Of a stretch of 64,000 nt of DNA, positions 44,139 through 53,863 are shown piece after piece. The position numbers and the translations under genes are program-made. The DNA comes from Veronia pacifica. Its GTDB lineage: Bacteria > Pseudomonadota > Gammaproteobacteria > Enterobacterales > Vibrionaceae. Below the pieces are notes generated by a model, which searched no databases, was not told where the DNA came from, and saw only the letters and a program-made list of their open reading frames with translations. Each line of letters begins with the position of its first letter. The stretch's first letter is position 1. The stretch is from contig NZ_LYBM01000028.1 in assembly GCF_001707825.1 (NCBI RefSeq), positions 1 to 64,000 on the forward strand, written 5' to 3'.

Positions 44139-44543
44139 TCAGGCGTCTTCACCAAGTTTGGGGTGTGCAAGATTACCAGCTGGCGTCACTGTAAGTTGCA
44201 AGTCACCTTCAACAAAACCACGAATTTTAGTGAAGAAACTCTCCAGTGTTGCAACGACCTCATCACTTGATTTGGCTGGCACCGTCTCTTCCTGCCAGTT
44301 ACCTTTATCGTCAAACTTTCCAAACCAGTAGTTGTAATCAAAGCCGCCTTCCCTTGCGCTTAATTCCAACCACCAGCCCCAAAACTCACGGGATTCAGGC
44401 GCTTTTTTAGCATTAACACACGCCGACAAGCAGTCAAAAAAGTAGGTGTCTGGGCTGGATTTTTTCTGCCTGAGGTAAGGACCCAGCGCCGCAAAGCGAG
44501 TCAGCAATCTTCCATGTGAAAGGATCACAGTATCTTCAGCCAT
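44139..44543 (-). CDS. crl: Sigma factor-binding protein Crl
   Basis: A 134-residue Crl-family protein that binds sigma-S and favours RNA polymerase holoenzyme assembly in stationary phase. Typical segments are LLTRFAALGPYLR, FFDCLSACVNAKKAPESREFWGWWLEL and FDYNYWFGKFD. Its place between frsA and proB is the usual one in Vibrionaceae. The frame is intact. Confidence 0.95.
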   Translation of the reverse strand: MAEDTVILSHGRLLTRFAALGPYLRQKKSSPDTYFFDCLSACVNAKKAPESREFWGWWLELSAREGGFDYNYWFGKFDDKGNWQEETVPAKSSDEVVATLESFFTKIRGFVEGDLQLTVTPAGNLAHPKLGEDA

Positions 44544-44680
44544 AGCAAAACTCCCAAAGAATTTGATTTACATTGTTGTTATCTGTTCTATGGGTATATC
44601 ACGCTGATACTGAAATTTCTTTTTCACCAACGACCTATGGGCTTTTGATCATCCAAAGATCAACATTTAACTGATATCGA

Positions 44681-45952
44681 TCACAAGTGCTTTGCAAACC
44701 ATTGAACTGTTTCCTGCATCGCACTGTGATAACCATCATGCAGCGGTTTATTTGGTAGGGTAATGGCCTTTCCGCCTTGGCTATAAGTCGCAATCAGTCT
44801 GTTATCCGACTCAGGGCAAACAGGGTCATTTTTCAAGCTGATTGCCAGCACAGGCACCTGAGTTCGCCGACCAGCTAACAGCCCCTGATTTTTGAGAGAC
44901 AACGCCCTTAGTGATGTCAGTAATGTTCCCGTCACCAATCTCCGTCCCAGACGTGAAGCCAACATATCCAGATGCATAGAAGGTACCGCAGACAGTTTTT
45001 TCTGATCGTTAAGGACACTGTGAACGATACCACCCAATGACACACAGGCTTTCACCCTGTCAGGCTCGACAAATGCCATTCTGACTGCGGCATTGCCGCC
45101 AAATCGCAAACCCAGAAAGCCGACACGGTTATGATCAACCCATGGCACCTTGCGGAGGTGTTGAAGCATAGCCTGATGTAGACAACTGCTGTCCTGTGAC
45201 AATTGATGATCTGAGCAATACCCCACAGACGGCATATCCAGAGTCAGAAGGGCAACATCCTGCTCAGCAAAGTAGTCAGTGAATACTTGCCACAGCTCGG
45301 TCTGGAGTGTCTCAAGTCCACCACTTATTATGACCACAGGCAGAGGGGAGACAGTATGAGGCAGGTATAACATGCCTTTGACAGGCTTACCCTGATGGGT
45401 AAATTCAATAGTTTTAACTTTCGTTGGAAGGTTTTCAGTGGCTAAGGTAAAAGCCTGCTTTGCCAGTATTTCAGCCTGTGCTGCAAGGGAATCACCTTTA
45501 AGATGGGGATATGCTGCAATGCTGAAGTGAGTGGACGCTTTCATCCAGAGTTCTGCAGCGCGCTTTTTCTCGCCAGCCTCATAGCAAAGTTGCGCTTTCT
45601 TTTGATATGACATGGCTACCGTGGACCATTCATAGATCCAGTTACCCGGACGATAGCCGACAACAGTATCAAGCAACATATCATCCGATCTTTGGTTATT
45701 GGATGCCGCAATTTTTGCCAGTGTTGCCTCCATCTCAATCGGATCGACACCCTGCCATATCCACTGAGGGCGGCGAAGCACACGGTACCAGCCCGTTTTA
45801 CTGATGCCATCAATCGCCTGGCTGACCTTGCCGACATGTTTTTTATCAGTTCCGACGATAACCGAGGTTTCCCTAGCATGCCTATAGTTGTTAAAAAGTG
45901 TCTCGGATAAATTTTCGGTATAAGCCTCAGACAAGCCGGTCTCCAATTTCAT
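44681..45952 (-). CDS. frsA: Esterase FrsA
   Basis: A 423-residue alpha/beta-hydrolase of the FrsA family. An N-terminal helical part (residues 10-165) includes RRPQWIWQGVDPIE, and a hydrolase core includes VVIISGGLETLQTELW and LTLDMPSVGYCS. The usual nucleophile elbow reads GLRFGGNAAVRM, which lacks the classic Ser. This is a family trait that has left its activity disputed (esterase versus regulator of fermentation/respiration through EIIA-Glc). I chose the ATG at 45950-45952; the open frame extends 16 codons further. Confidence 0.9.
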   Translation of the reverse strand: MKLETGLSEAYTENLSETLFNNYRHARETSVIVGTDKKHVGKVSQAIDGISKTGWYRVLRRPQWIWQGVDPIEMEATLAKIAASNNQRSDDMLLDTVVGYRPGNWIYEWSTVAMSYQKKAQLCYEAGEKKRAAELWMKASTHFSIAAYPHLKGDSLAAQAEILAKQAFTLATENLPTKVKTIEFTHQGKPVKGMLYLPHTVSPLPVVIISGGLETLQTELWQVFTDYFAEQDVALLTLDMPSVGYCSDHQLSQDSSCLHQAMLQHLRKVPWVDHNRVGFLGLRFGGNAAVRMAFVEPDRVKACVSLGGIVHSVLNDQKKLSAVPSMHLDMLASRLGRRLVTGTLLTSLRALSLKNQGLLAGRRTQVPVLAISLKNDPVCPESDNRLIATYSQGGKAITLPNKPLHDGYHSAMQETVQWFAKHL

Positions 45953-46016
45953 TACTGCTTTTCCACAGTGTAAATCAGACCGTGTAACTTGAGGAAGCAA
46001 CAGTTCAACAATAGAT

Positions 46017-46043
46017 ACAAAAAAAGCCCCATAGAGGGGCTTT
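46017..46043 (-). terminator. Terminator after gpt
   Basis: The stem AAAGCCCC / GGGGCTTT with an ATAGA loop has an A-run on the left, which serves as the U-tract on the minus strand. Confidence 0.8.
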
Positions 46044-46059
46044 CAGAGTATGTATTTAC

Positions 46060-46518
46060 TTACTTTTTACTGATGGGATCGACGTATGTCACTGCCATAT
46101 CCCATGGTTGTTCAATCCAGGTATCCTGTGGAATATCGACAACATAGTCATCAACGAGGTGCTTGCCCTCTGGCTTGGCACATACAGTGACAAACTTGCC
46201 TTTAGGGTACATTTGACGGACAACTTCAGCCGTACCGCCAGTGTCAACCAAGTCGTCAACGACAATAAATCCCTCACCGTCACCATCGGCTTGCTTCAGA
46301 ACTCGCATATCGCGCTGATGATCATGATCATAGCTTGAGATGCAGACTGTATCGACATAGCGGATACCCAGTTCCCGGGCCAAGATAGCGGCAGGTACTA
46401 AACCGCCACGGCTCACTGCTATGATGCCTTTCCACTGATCGGCAGGGAGAAGTTTTTCTGCCAATTGACGGGTGTACATCTGCATGTTGTCCCAAGTGAT
46501 CACGAATTTTGTTGTCAT
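46060..46518 (-). CDS. gpt: Xanthine-guanine phosphoribosyltransferase
   Basis: A 152-residue type I phosphoribosyltransferase that salvages xanthine and guanine with PRPP. The PRPP motif is [17 protein letters not shown], and the N-terminal [17 protein letters not shown] is typical of Gpt. It lies between the purine permease and frsA, all on the minus strand, with a terminator after it. Uptake and salvage of purines are thus adjacent. Confidence 0.95.
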   Translation of the reverse strand: MTTKFVITWDNMQMYTRQLAEKLLPADQWKGIIAVSRGGLVPAAILARELGIRYVDTVCISSYDHDHQRDMRVLKQADGDGEGFIVVDDLVDTGGTAEVVRQMYPKGKFVTVCAKPEGKHLVDDYVVDIPQDTWIEQPWDMAVTYVDPISKK

Positions 46519-46573
46519 AAATTAACCTTTAATACCAAGTTAACCAGAGAGTCAGAGATGACTTCTTTCTGGT

Positions 46574-47860
46574 TTACATGTAGAACTTGAGCAAGAAGAG
46601 TACTGCAAGCACCCAAATACTGATATGAACGTCTTTAGCTTTGCCACTGAGCGCTTTTATTGCGCAATAGGATATAAATCCTAGACCAATACCGCTGGCT
46701 ATCGAGTACGTCAGAGGCATCATCAGACAGACTACGCCAACGGGGGCCGCTTCAGTCAGGTCTCGCCAGTTCACATTCACCAGACCTGACATCATAAGAA
46801 TCGCAACGTAGAACAACGCTCCCGCTGTCGCATAGGCAGGAACCATACCCGCCAGCGGCGAGAAAAACAGCGCCAGAAGAAACAGTAAACCAACGACAAC
46901 GGCGGTTAATCCGGTTCTGCCGCCTTCGGCTACACCGGAAACACTCTCAATGTATGAGGTCGTATTTGATGTTCCCAGAAGTGCGCCTACCGATGTTGCT
47001 GTACTGTCGGCAAACAGCGCACGGCCGAGACGGGGAACGTTTCCATTTTCATCCATCAGGTTGGCTTTCTGTGCCACACCAACCAATGTACCCGCTGTAT
47101 CGAACAAATCCACGAACAGGAAAGCGAACACAATTGAGATAAGTCCAACCTCAAATGCGCCAGCAAAATCCAGTTGCATGAACGTCGGCATCAGGCTCGG
47201 CGGTGCAGATATCACACTATTATAGTCAACATGGCCTGCCAATACGCTGATCGTGGTAACAATCAGAATAGCCAACATCACTGCCCCTTTAACGCCTCGA
47301 TTTACCAAACCAATGGTCAGGAAAAAGCCTAGCGCGGCCATGGCAGGACCAAATGCAGTAATGTCACCCAATGCAACAAGCGTTGCTGGATGATCAACAA
47401 CTATCTGTGAGTTTTCCAGCGCAATGAGGGCGAGAAACATCCCAATACCAGCTGTAATACCGGTACGAAGCGAAACTGGAATAGAATTGATGATCCACTG
47501 ACGTACTTTAAATAAGCTAAGCAAAATAAAGCACACACCGGATAAGAAGACAGCAGCCAGAGCAACCTGCCAGGAGTAACCCATCTGGAAAACGACTGTG
47601 TAGGTAAAGAAGGCATTGAGCCCCATACCTGGTGCCTGAGCCACTGGGTAATTAGCAACAAAACCCATGATAAAACAGCCGATTGCTGCCGCAATACAGG
47701 TCGCTACGAAAACAGCTCCCCGATCCATCCCTGTTTCTGACAAAATCTGTGGGTTAACAAAAATGATATAGGCCATGGTAAGAAAGGTAGTAAGGCCTGC
47801 AATCATCTCGGTGCGAATATCGGTGCCGTGCTCTTTTAATTTAAAAAGGCGCTCTAGCAT
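46574..47860 (-). CDS. NCS2 family purine permease (AzgA/GhxP type)
   Basis: A 428-residue inner-membrane transporter of the COG2252 purine group with about 12-14 membrane segments. Family segments are AGLTTFLTMAYIIFVNPQIL, YPVAQAPGMGLNAFFTY, FLFVDLFDTAGTLVGVA and LLGTSNTTSYIESVSGVAEGGRTGL. Likely substrates are hypoxanthine, guanine or adenine. I chose the ATG at 47858-47860, preceded by AAGGAA. A PurR-like operator about 55 bases upstream and gpt next door support a purine salvage role. Confidence 0.92.
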   Translation of the reverse strand: MLERLFKLKEHGTDIRTEMIAGLTTFLTMAYIIFVNPQILSETGMDRGAVFVATCIAAAIGCFIMGFVANYPVAQAPGMGLNAFFTYTVVFQMGYSWQVALAAVFLSGVCFILLSLFKVRQWIINSIPVSLRTGITAGIGMFLALIALENSQIVVDHPATLVALGDITAFGPAMAALGFFLTIGLVNRGVKGAVMLAILIVTTISVLAGHVDYNSVISAPPSLMPTFMQLDFAGAFEVGLISIVFAFLFVDLFDTAGTLVGVAQKANLMDENGNVPRLGRALFADSTATSVGALLGTSNTTSYIESVSGVAEGGRTGLTAVVVGLLFLLALFFSPLAGMVPAYATAGALFYVAILMMSGLVNVNWRDLTEAAPVGVVCLMMPLTYSIASGIGLGFISYCAIKALSGKAKDVHISIWVLAVLFLLKFYM

Positions 47861-47913
47861 AGAATGGATTCCTTGAAAGTGTTTAAAACGTATACTTGGC
47901 AGCAAAAAAGCAA

Positions 47914-47929
47914 AGGAAAACGTTTGCTT
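47914..47929 (-). promoter_or_regulatory. PurR-like operator
   Basis: Read on the minus strand, AAGCAAACGTTTTCCT matches the PurR consensus ANGCAAACGTTTNCNT at every defined position. It lies 54 bases upstream of the purine permease start. Confidence 0.8.
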
Positions 47930-48254
47930 TAAAATTTACGCGCATAGTACCGTCGGGTTACCAAAATTTCCAGCTGAAAGTGATATCATCATCAAGCATG
48001 CTTTGGATTTTTGATTTTCTGTACCTTTCACACCTACTGTTGCGCGATCACCGCCTTTGATTACTAACGCAATATCTGAGACGCATACCATTTTTTACCA
48101 TCACCATCCCCGCAGGTTTGATTGCCCTATAACTGATGGTGCAGCAGTGATATTCTGTAAACAACAGTAACCAGAACAATCGTTCTTTCTGCTCTTGTAC
48201 TTAAGAGCGACTCTCGGTAAACAACGGTTGTTAGCAAAGATTATGGAGCTATAC
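47930..48254. promoter_or_regulatory. Divergent spacer before pepD
   Basis: No gene is seen. A short imperfect palindrome, AACAAC-G-GTTGTT (48218-48230), lies just before the pepD ribosome binding site (GGAG at 48244). I could not assign a regulator to it. Confidence 0.4.
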
Positions 48255-49715
48255 GTGTCTGAAATCAGTCATTTATCACCACAACCCGTCTGGCAGTTTT
48301 TCGATAAAATTTGTTCTATTCCACACCCTTCAAAGCATGAAGAACAGCTGGCACAGTACATTATTCAATGGGCAACAGGCGAAGGCCTGGAGGTTGAGCG
48401 AGATAAGGTAGGAAACGCACTTATCCGCAAACCCGCCAGTGCTGGGATGGAAAATCGTAAAGGCGTGGTCTTGCAGGCGCACATTGATATGGTGCCGCAA
48501 AAAAATGAAGAGACAGACCACGACTTTACACGCGATCCTATTCGCCCTTATATCGATGGCGAGTGGGTAACGGCTGAAGGCACCACGCTGGGCTCTGATA
48601 ATGGTATGGGCATGGCTGCCTGCCTTGCCGTTTTGGCAGACAAGTCCATTGAGCACGGTCCGCTTGAAGTATTACTGACTATAGATGAAGAAGCAGGCAT
48701 GACGGGTGCGTTTGGCCTGCAGGCAGACTGGCTTCAGGGCGATATTCTGCTCAACACTGACTCAGAGCAGGAAGGTGAAGTCTATATGGGCTGCGCCGGT
48801 GGCGTGGATGCCTCTATGACGTTCAATATTGAGCGGGAAACACTGGCAGGAGACTATGTTGCCCGTCGCCTACAGATTAAGGGACTTAAAGGCGGTCACT
48901 CTGGATGCGACATCCACACTGGTCGCGCAAATGCCAACAAATTGCTCGGCCGTTTTCTTGCCGCCCACAGCGATGATCTTGGGTTGCGCCTGCTGTCGTT
49001 AAAAGGCGGCACGCTTCGCAATGCTATCCCGCGTGAGGCAGCTGCAGATATCGCCCTGTCATCACAGCAAACAGAAAAACTGATTGCCTGCTTTGAGCAG
49101 TTCCAGCAGACGCTAAAAGCGGAGTTAGGAAGCATTGAAGACAGTATCGAACTGACTGTGGTTGATTCAGAGGCCGCTCTAAACGCATTGAGCTTATCCG
49201 ACCAAGCACGTGTCATTGCCACCGTCAACGCGTGTCCTAATGGCGTTATCCGTATGAGCGATGATATTGAAGGAGTGGTTGAAACATCACTGAACATGGG
49301 AGTGATCAGCACAGACGTTGAGCAAGTCACTGTGCTTTGTTTGATCCGCTCTCTCACTGACAGCGGTCGACAGAGCGTTGAGAGCATGCTCGCTTCGCTG
49401 GCTGAATTGGCAGGTGCCGCATCTCAATTCAGTGGTGCATACCCGGGCTGGAAGCCTGATGCTGACTCACAGGTAATGAAGATTTTCCGTCAGACATATC
49501 AAGACATTTACGGTCGTGTCCCCAATATTATGGTGATCCATGCAGGTCTTGAGTGTGGGTTATTCAAAGAACCGTATCCCGAAATGGATATGATCTCTTT
49601 CGGCCCGACCATTAAATTCCCTCACTCTCCGGATGAGAAAGTGGAGATAAAAACGGTTGCTCTATTCTGGGAACAAATGCTGGCAATGCTGAAAGCCATT
49701 CCAGAAAAAAGTTAA
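48255..49715 (+). CDS. pepD: Aminoacyl-histidine dipeptidase PepD
   Basis: A 486-residue M20-family metallodipeptidase (peptidase D, carnosinase type) acting in the cytoplasm. Metal and catalytic motifs are QAHIDMVPQK, TLGSDNGMGMA and LTIDEEAGMTGA. Dimerisation-lid segments such as KGLKGGHSGCDIHTGRANANKLL follow, and HAGLECGLF near the C-terminus is the last ligand region. I chose the GTG at 48255 (SEISHLSPQPVWQFF follows) because TGGAG lies before it; the frame is open 20 codons further up. Confidence 0.96.
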   Translation: MSEISHLSPQPVWQFFDKICSIPHPSKHEEQLAQYIIQWATGEGLEVERDKVGNALIRKPASAGMENRKGVVLQAHIDMVPQKNEETDHDFTRDPIRPYIDGEWVTAEGTTLGSDNGMGMAACLAVLADKSIEHGPLEVLLTIDEEAGMTGAFGLQADWLQGDILLNTDSEQEGEVYMGCAGGVDASMTFNIERETLAGDYVARRLQIKGLKGGHSGCDIHTGRANANKLLGRFLAAHSDDLGLRLLSLKGGTLRNAIPREAAADIALSSQQTEKLIACFEQFQQTLKAELGSIEDSIELTVVDSEAALNALSLSDQARVIATVNACPNGVIRMSDDIEGVVETSLNMGVISTDVEQVTVLCLIRSLTDSGRQSVESMLASLAELAGAASQFSGAYPGWKPDADSQVMKIFRQTYQDIYGRVPNIMVIHAGLECGLFKEPYPEMDMISFGPTIKFPHSPDEKVEIKTVALFWEQMLAMLKAIPEKS

Positions 49716-49730
49716 CAATCTCAGCGTTTA

Positions 49731-49757
49731 AAAGCACTCTCCGGAGTGCTTTTTTCT
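49731..49757 (+). terminator. Terminator after pepD
   Basis: The stem AAAGCACTC / GAGTGCTTT with a TCCG loop is followed by a T-run. Confidence 0.85.
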
Positions 49758-50071
49758 TGCCTGTAACACAGGATTAGTCGTTACTGTCATTGGCTCGAAT
49801 ACCAAAACACTCGTTTACTGCCTACCTGTAGGTCATGTAGAAAGCGTATCCCGAAAATACTGTTTCTAAACTTGCAAACAACCCTTCGCATTTAAACATT
49901 TAACATCATGAAAAAGCGTAATTTTTTTCGTGATCTTTCCCCTACACATAAAGCTGTCATCTTTCGGATAAACGCTGTGGCGTTAAAGTACAACCAACTT
50001 GATTAGCATCCCTGTGACTCAGACTTCGAATCACACTACAGGGTCATCCATTCGTTTACGGGAATCCACTT
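49758..50071. other. Spacer before the channel pseudogene
   Basis: No solid gene is present. A 32-codon frame at 49908-50006 (MKKRNFFRDLSP onward) has no ribosome binding site and was not called. Confidence 0.4.
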
Positions 50072-51211
50072 GTGACAATAGGAAAGTTATATTTATCCAA
50101 GCATTCGATTGGCTGGATAATATCTACATGCATTTCTCTGGTGTTGGTGATTACGTTAATAAGCCTCTGGGTTGGCATGAACAATGAGCATGCAAGACCG
50201 CTTCAACTGGTGAATGACAGTGATGTTGATAATGCACTGGCTGATTGGCAGACTCAGCAGAGTGAACCTATGTTACAGGTTAAAACAGGTATTTTTATCC
50301 AGTCTCTATAATTTAAAAATGCTTCTGATGTGACGCTATCGGGCTATATCTGGCAGCACTATGAGGATGGAATACATGACGAAATAAAGCCGGCACCGGG
50401 AGAAGTTGGCTTTGAATTACCCTAACAAGTGAATTCAGAAACAAAGATAACGGAAAAATACCGTATTAAAGAAAATAATATTGAAGTTATCGGCTGGTCT
50501 TTTGAGGCAACTTTACGACAATATTTTGATTATTCACTTTATCCATTTGATCATAAGACAGTATGGATTCACCTATGGGCAAAAGATTTTTACCGTAATG
50601 TAGTATTAGTCCCGGATTTTGACGCTTATAAATCAGTTAGCTCAACTGAAACATTCGGTCTAGAAAAGGATATTGTTCTTGGCACATGGGAAAGCGACAA
50701 CACATACTTTAATTACCGATATTCAAATTACGACAGTAACTTTGGTAATAGCGCGTACATAGGCCAGAATGGATTTCCTGAGTTGCACTTTAATGTTTTA
50801 CTGAAAAGAAAATTTGAGAATGCCTTTATCGTTTACCTTCTTCCCTTATTTTTAGTCGCAACACTCCTGTTTTCAGCATTATTAACGATCACGGATAAAG
50901 AGCATCTAGAGAGCCGATTTGGTTTTACGATGTCAGGTTTTATCAGTGCCTGTTCAGCCCTATTTTTTGTTGTGATGCTTGCACACATTCAGTTGAGGGA
51001 AGAATTTCCGGGCTCTGGCATCGTATATATCGAGTACTTTTATATTTTAATGTACTGCTTGTTGGCATTAGCTTCGACGAATGCTTATCTCTTTTCAGTC
51101 AGGGCGCGCTGGGCGAGGATTATTCATTATGGGGATAACATTATTGCCAAACAGGGGTACTGGCCTCTTACATTAATCGCATTGGTAGGCATCACACTCT
51201 CAGTCAGATAG
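50072..51211 (+). pseudogene. Pentameric ligand-gated ion channel homologue, interrupted by two stops
   Basis: One continuous frame of 379 codons is broken by TAA at 50309-50311 and 50423-50425. Ignoring these, the parts follow the Cys-loop receptor plan. An N-terminal anchor (residues 13-35) precedes an extracellular beta-sandwich starting VKTGIFIQS. The hallmark SLYPFDHKTVWIHLW follows (compare YPFD in GLIC), then LKRKFENAFIVYLLPLFLVATLLF as M1, three more hydrophobic helices and a short C-terminus. No frameshift is present. The start is GTG. Both stops sit where a sense codon is expected, and each is one substitution from GAA or CAA. I infer a recently inactivated channel gene. Ligand unknown. 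Confidence 0.7.
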
Positions 51212-51280
51212 GGTTGTGTTTTAAGGTGACGTATCGCCACTAGATCTGTTGAAATGCAATAGATAAAGACAGGGTGAAAT

Positions 51281-51306
51281 AAAGCATGTCGTCATGTGCT
51301 TTTTCG
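51281..51306. terminator. Possible terminator between the channel pseudogene and dinB
   Basis: An imperfect hairpin (AAAGCATG / CATGTGCTTT) is followed by a short T-run. It overlaps the end of dinB. Weak. Confidence 0.35.
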
Positions 51307-52365
51307 ATCCCAGTCAAAACTGAGCTGCTGTTGATTCTGAGAGGCTTTCGATGCAAGGCCTACAGATAGGCCAATTAAACGTATTCCACGCCCCTGCTGT
51401 CTCTCCAGGGCCTCTCTGAGTAGTAATGGAAATACTTCCCTGTTAAAGACATCCTGACGATGTTCGACGGTAGTTTGTTGAAAATCAGAAAACTTGAGTT
51501 TTATACCCTGCCGATTAATCTCTCTTTCCGCCAACACTGGAGCCAACCTCTTTTCAAGCTCATCGTAAAGGGTCTCCATGACGGCCAAACATTCATGCTG
51601 TGTACTTATATCTTGGGCCAATGTGCGTTCAACGCCCACGGACTTTCGTTCTCGGTGAGTCTCAACATCCCGGTCATCAATACCGTGGCTGCGTTTCCAG
51701 AGTGAATAGCCAAATTTACCAAATTGTTTTACTAGCTCAGTGCTGTCATATTTTTGCACATCTGAGCAGGAATACAGGCCAAGACCGTGGAGCTTTTTTA
51801 ATGTGACTTTTCCTACTCCCGGAATTTTTTCAAGCGGCAGTGTTTGAACAAAATCATCAATTGCGGCAGGTGGTATAACGCAAATTCCATCTGGCTTATT
51901 AATATCAGATGCAACCTTAGCAACAAACTTCACTGGAGCAACGCCAGCTGACGCTGTCAGCCTGAGTTCATTAACAATATCGGCTCGAATACTTTCCGCA
52001 ATTCGCGTCGCAGAGCCTTGGTGGAGGGTGCTGTCTGTTACGTCCAGGTAGGCTTCGTCTAGAGAAAGAGGCTCAATTTTATCGGTGTAACGAGAAAAAA
52101 TCTCACGAATCTGAAGAGAAACGGCCTTGTACTTCGCCATGTTACCACGGACAACTTTGAGGTTTGGACAAAGGCGTAATGCGTGTGCTGTCGCCATCGC
52201 AGAACGTACCCCGTACTCTCGGGCTATGTAATTGCAGGTAGAAATCACTCCCCGACGCTTTTCAGAACCACCAATCGCCAGAGGTATAGAAGCTAACGAT
52301 GGATCGTCTCGCATCTCCACTGCGGCAAAAAAGCAGTCCATATCAATGTGGATGATCTTTCTCAT
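51292..52365 (-). CDS. dinB: DNA polymerase IV
   Basis: A 357-residue Y-family translesion polymerase. Catalytic acidic motifs are [14 protein letters not shown] (Asp8) and [10 protein letters not shown], with the helix-hairpin-helix [17 protein letters not shown] little-finger domain and a C-terminal clamp-binding motif QLSFDW complete it. A consensus LexA box lies 25 bases upstream. The gene is monocistronic. Confidence 0.97.
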   Translation of the reverse strand: MRKIIHIDMDCFFAAVEMRDDPSLASIPLAIGGSEKRRGVISTCNYIAREYGVRSAMATAHALRLCPNLKVVRGNMAKYKAVSLQIREIFSRYTDKIEPLSLDEAYLDVTDSTLHQGSATRIAESIRADIVNELRLTASAGVAPVKFVAKVASDINKPDGICVIPPAAIDDFVQTLPLEKIPGVGKVTLKKLHGLGLYSCSDVQKYDSTELVKQFGKFGYSLWKRSHGIDDRDVETHRERKSVGVERTLAQDISTQHECLAVMETLYDELEKRLAPVLAEREINRQGIKLKFSDFQQTTVEHRQDVFNREVFPLLLREALERQQGRGIRLIGLSVGLASKASQNQQQLSFDWDRKST

Positions 52366-52389
52366 AGACAGAGTATTAACGTTTCAAGA

Positions 52390-52405
52390 CTGTTTATTTA
52401 TACAG
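52390..52405 (-). promoter_or_regulatory. LexA (SOS) box
   Basis: CTGTTTATTTATACAG fits the consensus CTGT-N8-ACAG exactly, with an AT-rich centre. It lies 25 bases upstream of the dinB start. Confidence 0.9.
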
Positions 52406-52474
52406 TGTTAATCAAATATGTGAAAGTGGAATATGGCAAGTCTTTGAAGGAAATAACGTAAATATTGCAGACAA

Positions 52475-52500
52475 GAAAAAACCGCCCGTAGGCGGCTTTC
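52475..52500 (-). terminator. Terminator after nqrM
   Basis: A GC-rich stem (CCGCC / GGCGG with flanking pairs) has six to seven A residues on its left, which form the U-tract on the minus strand. Confidence 0.8.
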
Positions 52501-52509
52501 CTTACGACA

Positions 52510-52731
52510 TCAGAGGATTTGGTTTCTCTTCCATTCCTCTGCTCTTGCAGCTCTTGCTTCACGTTTTTTACGTGCATCACAGGGCTCGGGACAGTTACAA
52601 ATCCTTTCAATACCCAAAGGTCCAAGACCTCCGCAGCTTCCGCTGATAGTTTTACGCTGAACTATGTAACCAATCGCCATGCCGCCAATGACGAGCAAGA
52701 AGATAGAGAATGTCACAAAAAACACAGACAT
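52510..52731 (-). CDS. nqrM: Na+-NQR maturation protein NqrM
   Basis: A 73-residue DUF539 membrane protein with one N-terminal helix (about residues 3-23) and a conserved Cys cluster, SGSCGGLG and CNCPEPC, followed by a charged tail. NqrM is needed for assembly of active Na+-NQR, probably by delivering iron to the NqrD/NqrE site. It lies 10 bases downstream of apbE, at the end of the nqr gene group. Confidence 0.94.
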   Translation of the reverse strand: MSVFFVTFSIFLLVIGGMAIGYIVQRKTISGSCGGLGPLGIERICNCPEPCDARKKREARAARAEEWKRNQIL

Positions 52732-52741
52732 TCAGTGACCC

Positions 52742-53758
52742 TTATTTAGACAAATACTTAGCAAACGCGTCTGACGCAATCTCATCGAAACCTTCATCTG
52801 TCTTCACGATAAAGAAGGCAGGAATGTTCTCTTTGTTTGCCAGTTCACGCGCTTTTTCCGCTCCCAGCACCATAAAGCCAGTAGAGAGACCGTCAGCGGT
52901 CATACATGACTTATCCAGAACAGTCACTGATACCAATCTGTGTTTGATCGGGTTGGCTGTTTTAGGATCTATGGTATGAGAATAGCGTACACCATTTTCC
53001 TCAAAATAGTTACGATAACTACCCGAAGTGGCCATAGCCATATCACCCGGTGCGATGATTTCCTGTACAGACTGAAGACCAGCAGTCGGCTTCTCGATAG
53101 CAATTTTCCACGGTTTGCCTTCTTGATTCAGACCTTTAAGCTGTAATTCACCACCGATTTCTACCAGGTAATTCTGTGCCCCGATGCTTGCAAGATAATT
53201 AGCAACTACATCCACGCCATAACCTTTCGCAATTGACGAAAGATCGACATAGAGCTCAGGGATGTCTTTTTCCAATTTATTGCCATCAACAGACAAATGT
53301 TCTATACCGACTATCGCACGGCGCTCAGCTATCTGCTCTGCCGATGGTACACGATCAGGTCGGCCTTCAGGACCAAAACCCCAAAGATTAACCAAGGGTC
53401 CCACGGTGATATCCAGTGAGCCTTCGGTGAGTTTATTTATACGAAGTGCTTCCGTTATCACCTTGGCAGTGTCTGCAGATACTTCAAAAGGCTTTGAGTC
53501 TCTTGACTGGTTGAAACGGCTCAGTTCAGAATTCTTTCTATACGTCGACATCTGGTCGTTGACCAGCTCGAGGCGCTTATCAATTTCAGCCTGGATGGCT
53601 TTGGCATCAGGAAGATTCCCCTCATCAGTGAATTTCACTGAATAGTAGGTTCCCATTGTTGAGCCCTTGAGATGAACAAGCTCAGGTGCTTTGTCACACC
53701 CAGCGACAGACAACATTAGACCGATAACCAGGCCTATGTGTAAGAAGATTTTTTTCAT
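52742..53758 (-). CDS. apbE: FAD:protein FMN transferase ApbE
   Basis: A 338-residue lipoprotein (lipobox SVAGC) facing the periplasm. It transfers FMN from FAD to a Thr of NqrB and NqrC. Family segments are STMGTYYSVKF, VDLSSIAKGYGVDVVANYL, EIGGELQLKG and SHTIDPKTANPI. I chose the ATG at 53756-53758, which gives the signal peptide; the frame is open 38 codons further. It follows nqrF by 130 bases, and a hairpin terminator lies between them. Confidence 0.95.
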   Translation of the reverse strand: MKKIFLHIGLVIGLMLSVAGCDKAPELVHLKGSTMGTYYSVKFTDEGNLPDAKAIQAEIDKRLELVNDQMSTYRKNSELSRFNQSRDSKPFEVSADTAKVITEALRINKLTEGSLDITVGPLVNLWGFGPEGRPDRVPSAEQIAERRAIVGIEHLSVDGNKLEKDIPELYVDLSSIAKGYGVDVVANYLASIGAQNYLVEIGGELQLKGLNQEGKPWKIAIEKPTAGLQSVQEIIAPGDMAMATSGSYRNYFEENGVRYSHTIDPKTANPIKHRLVSVTVLDKSCMTADGLSTGFMVLGAEKARELANKENIPAFFIVKTDEGFDEIASDAFAKYLSK

Positions 53759-53834
53759 CACGTATTCCACATTTTGCGAGACAGATTCCAGAAAAAATAA
53801 CTGAATAGCATCCTTGTTTCTTCTGCCCTTTACG

Positions 53835-53863
53835 AAAAATGGCTGACCCAAACAGGTCAGCCA
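53835..53863 (-). terminator. Terminator or attenuator between nqrF and apbE
   Basis: The stem TGGCTGACC / GGTCAGCCA with a six-base loop has AAAAA on its left, giving a U-tract on the minus strand. Confidence 0.75.

Noticed and set aside
49908-50006. A 32-codon frame (MKKRNFFRDLSP onward) upstream of the channel pseudogene
   Set aside because: No ribosome binding site and no recognisable family; open frames of this length are common by chance in AT-rich DNA.
50309-50425. Stop-codon recoding (read-through or a non-standard amino acid) in the channel homologue
   Set aside because: Both stops are TAA, the most efficient stop codon, and no recoding element is visible; a pseudogene is the simpler reading.
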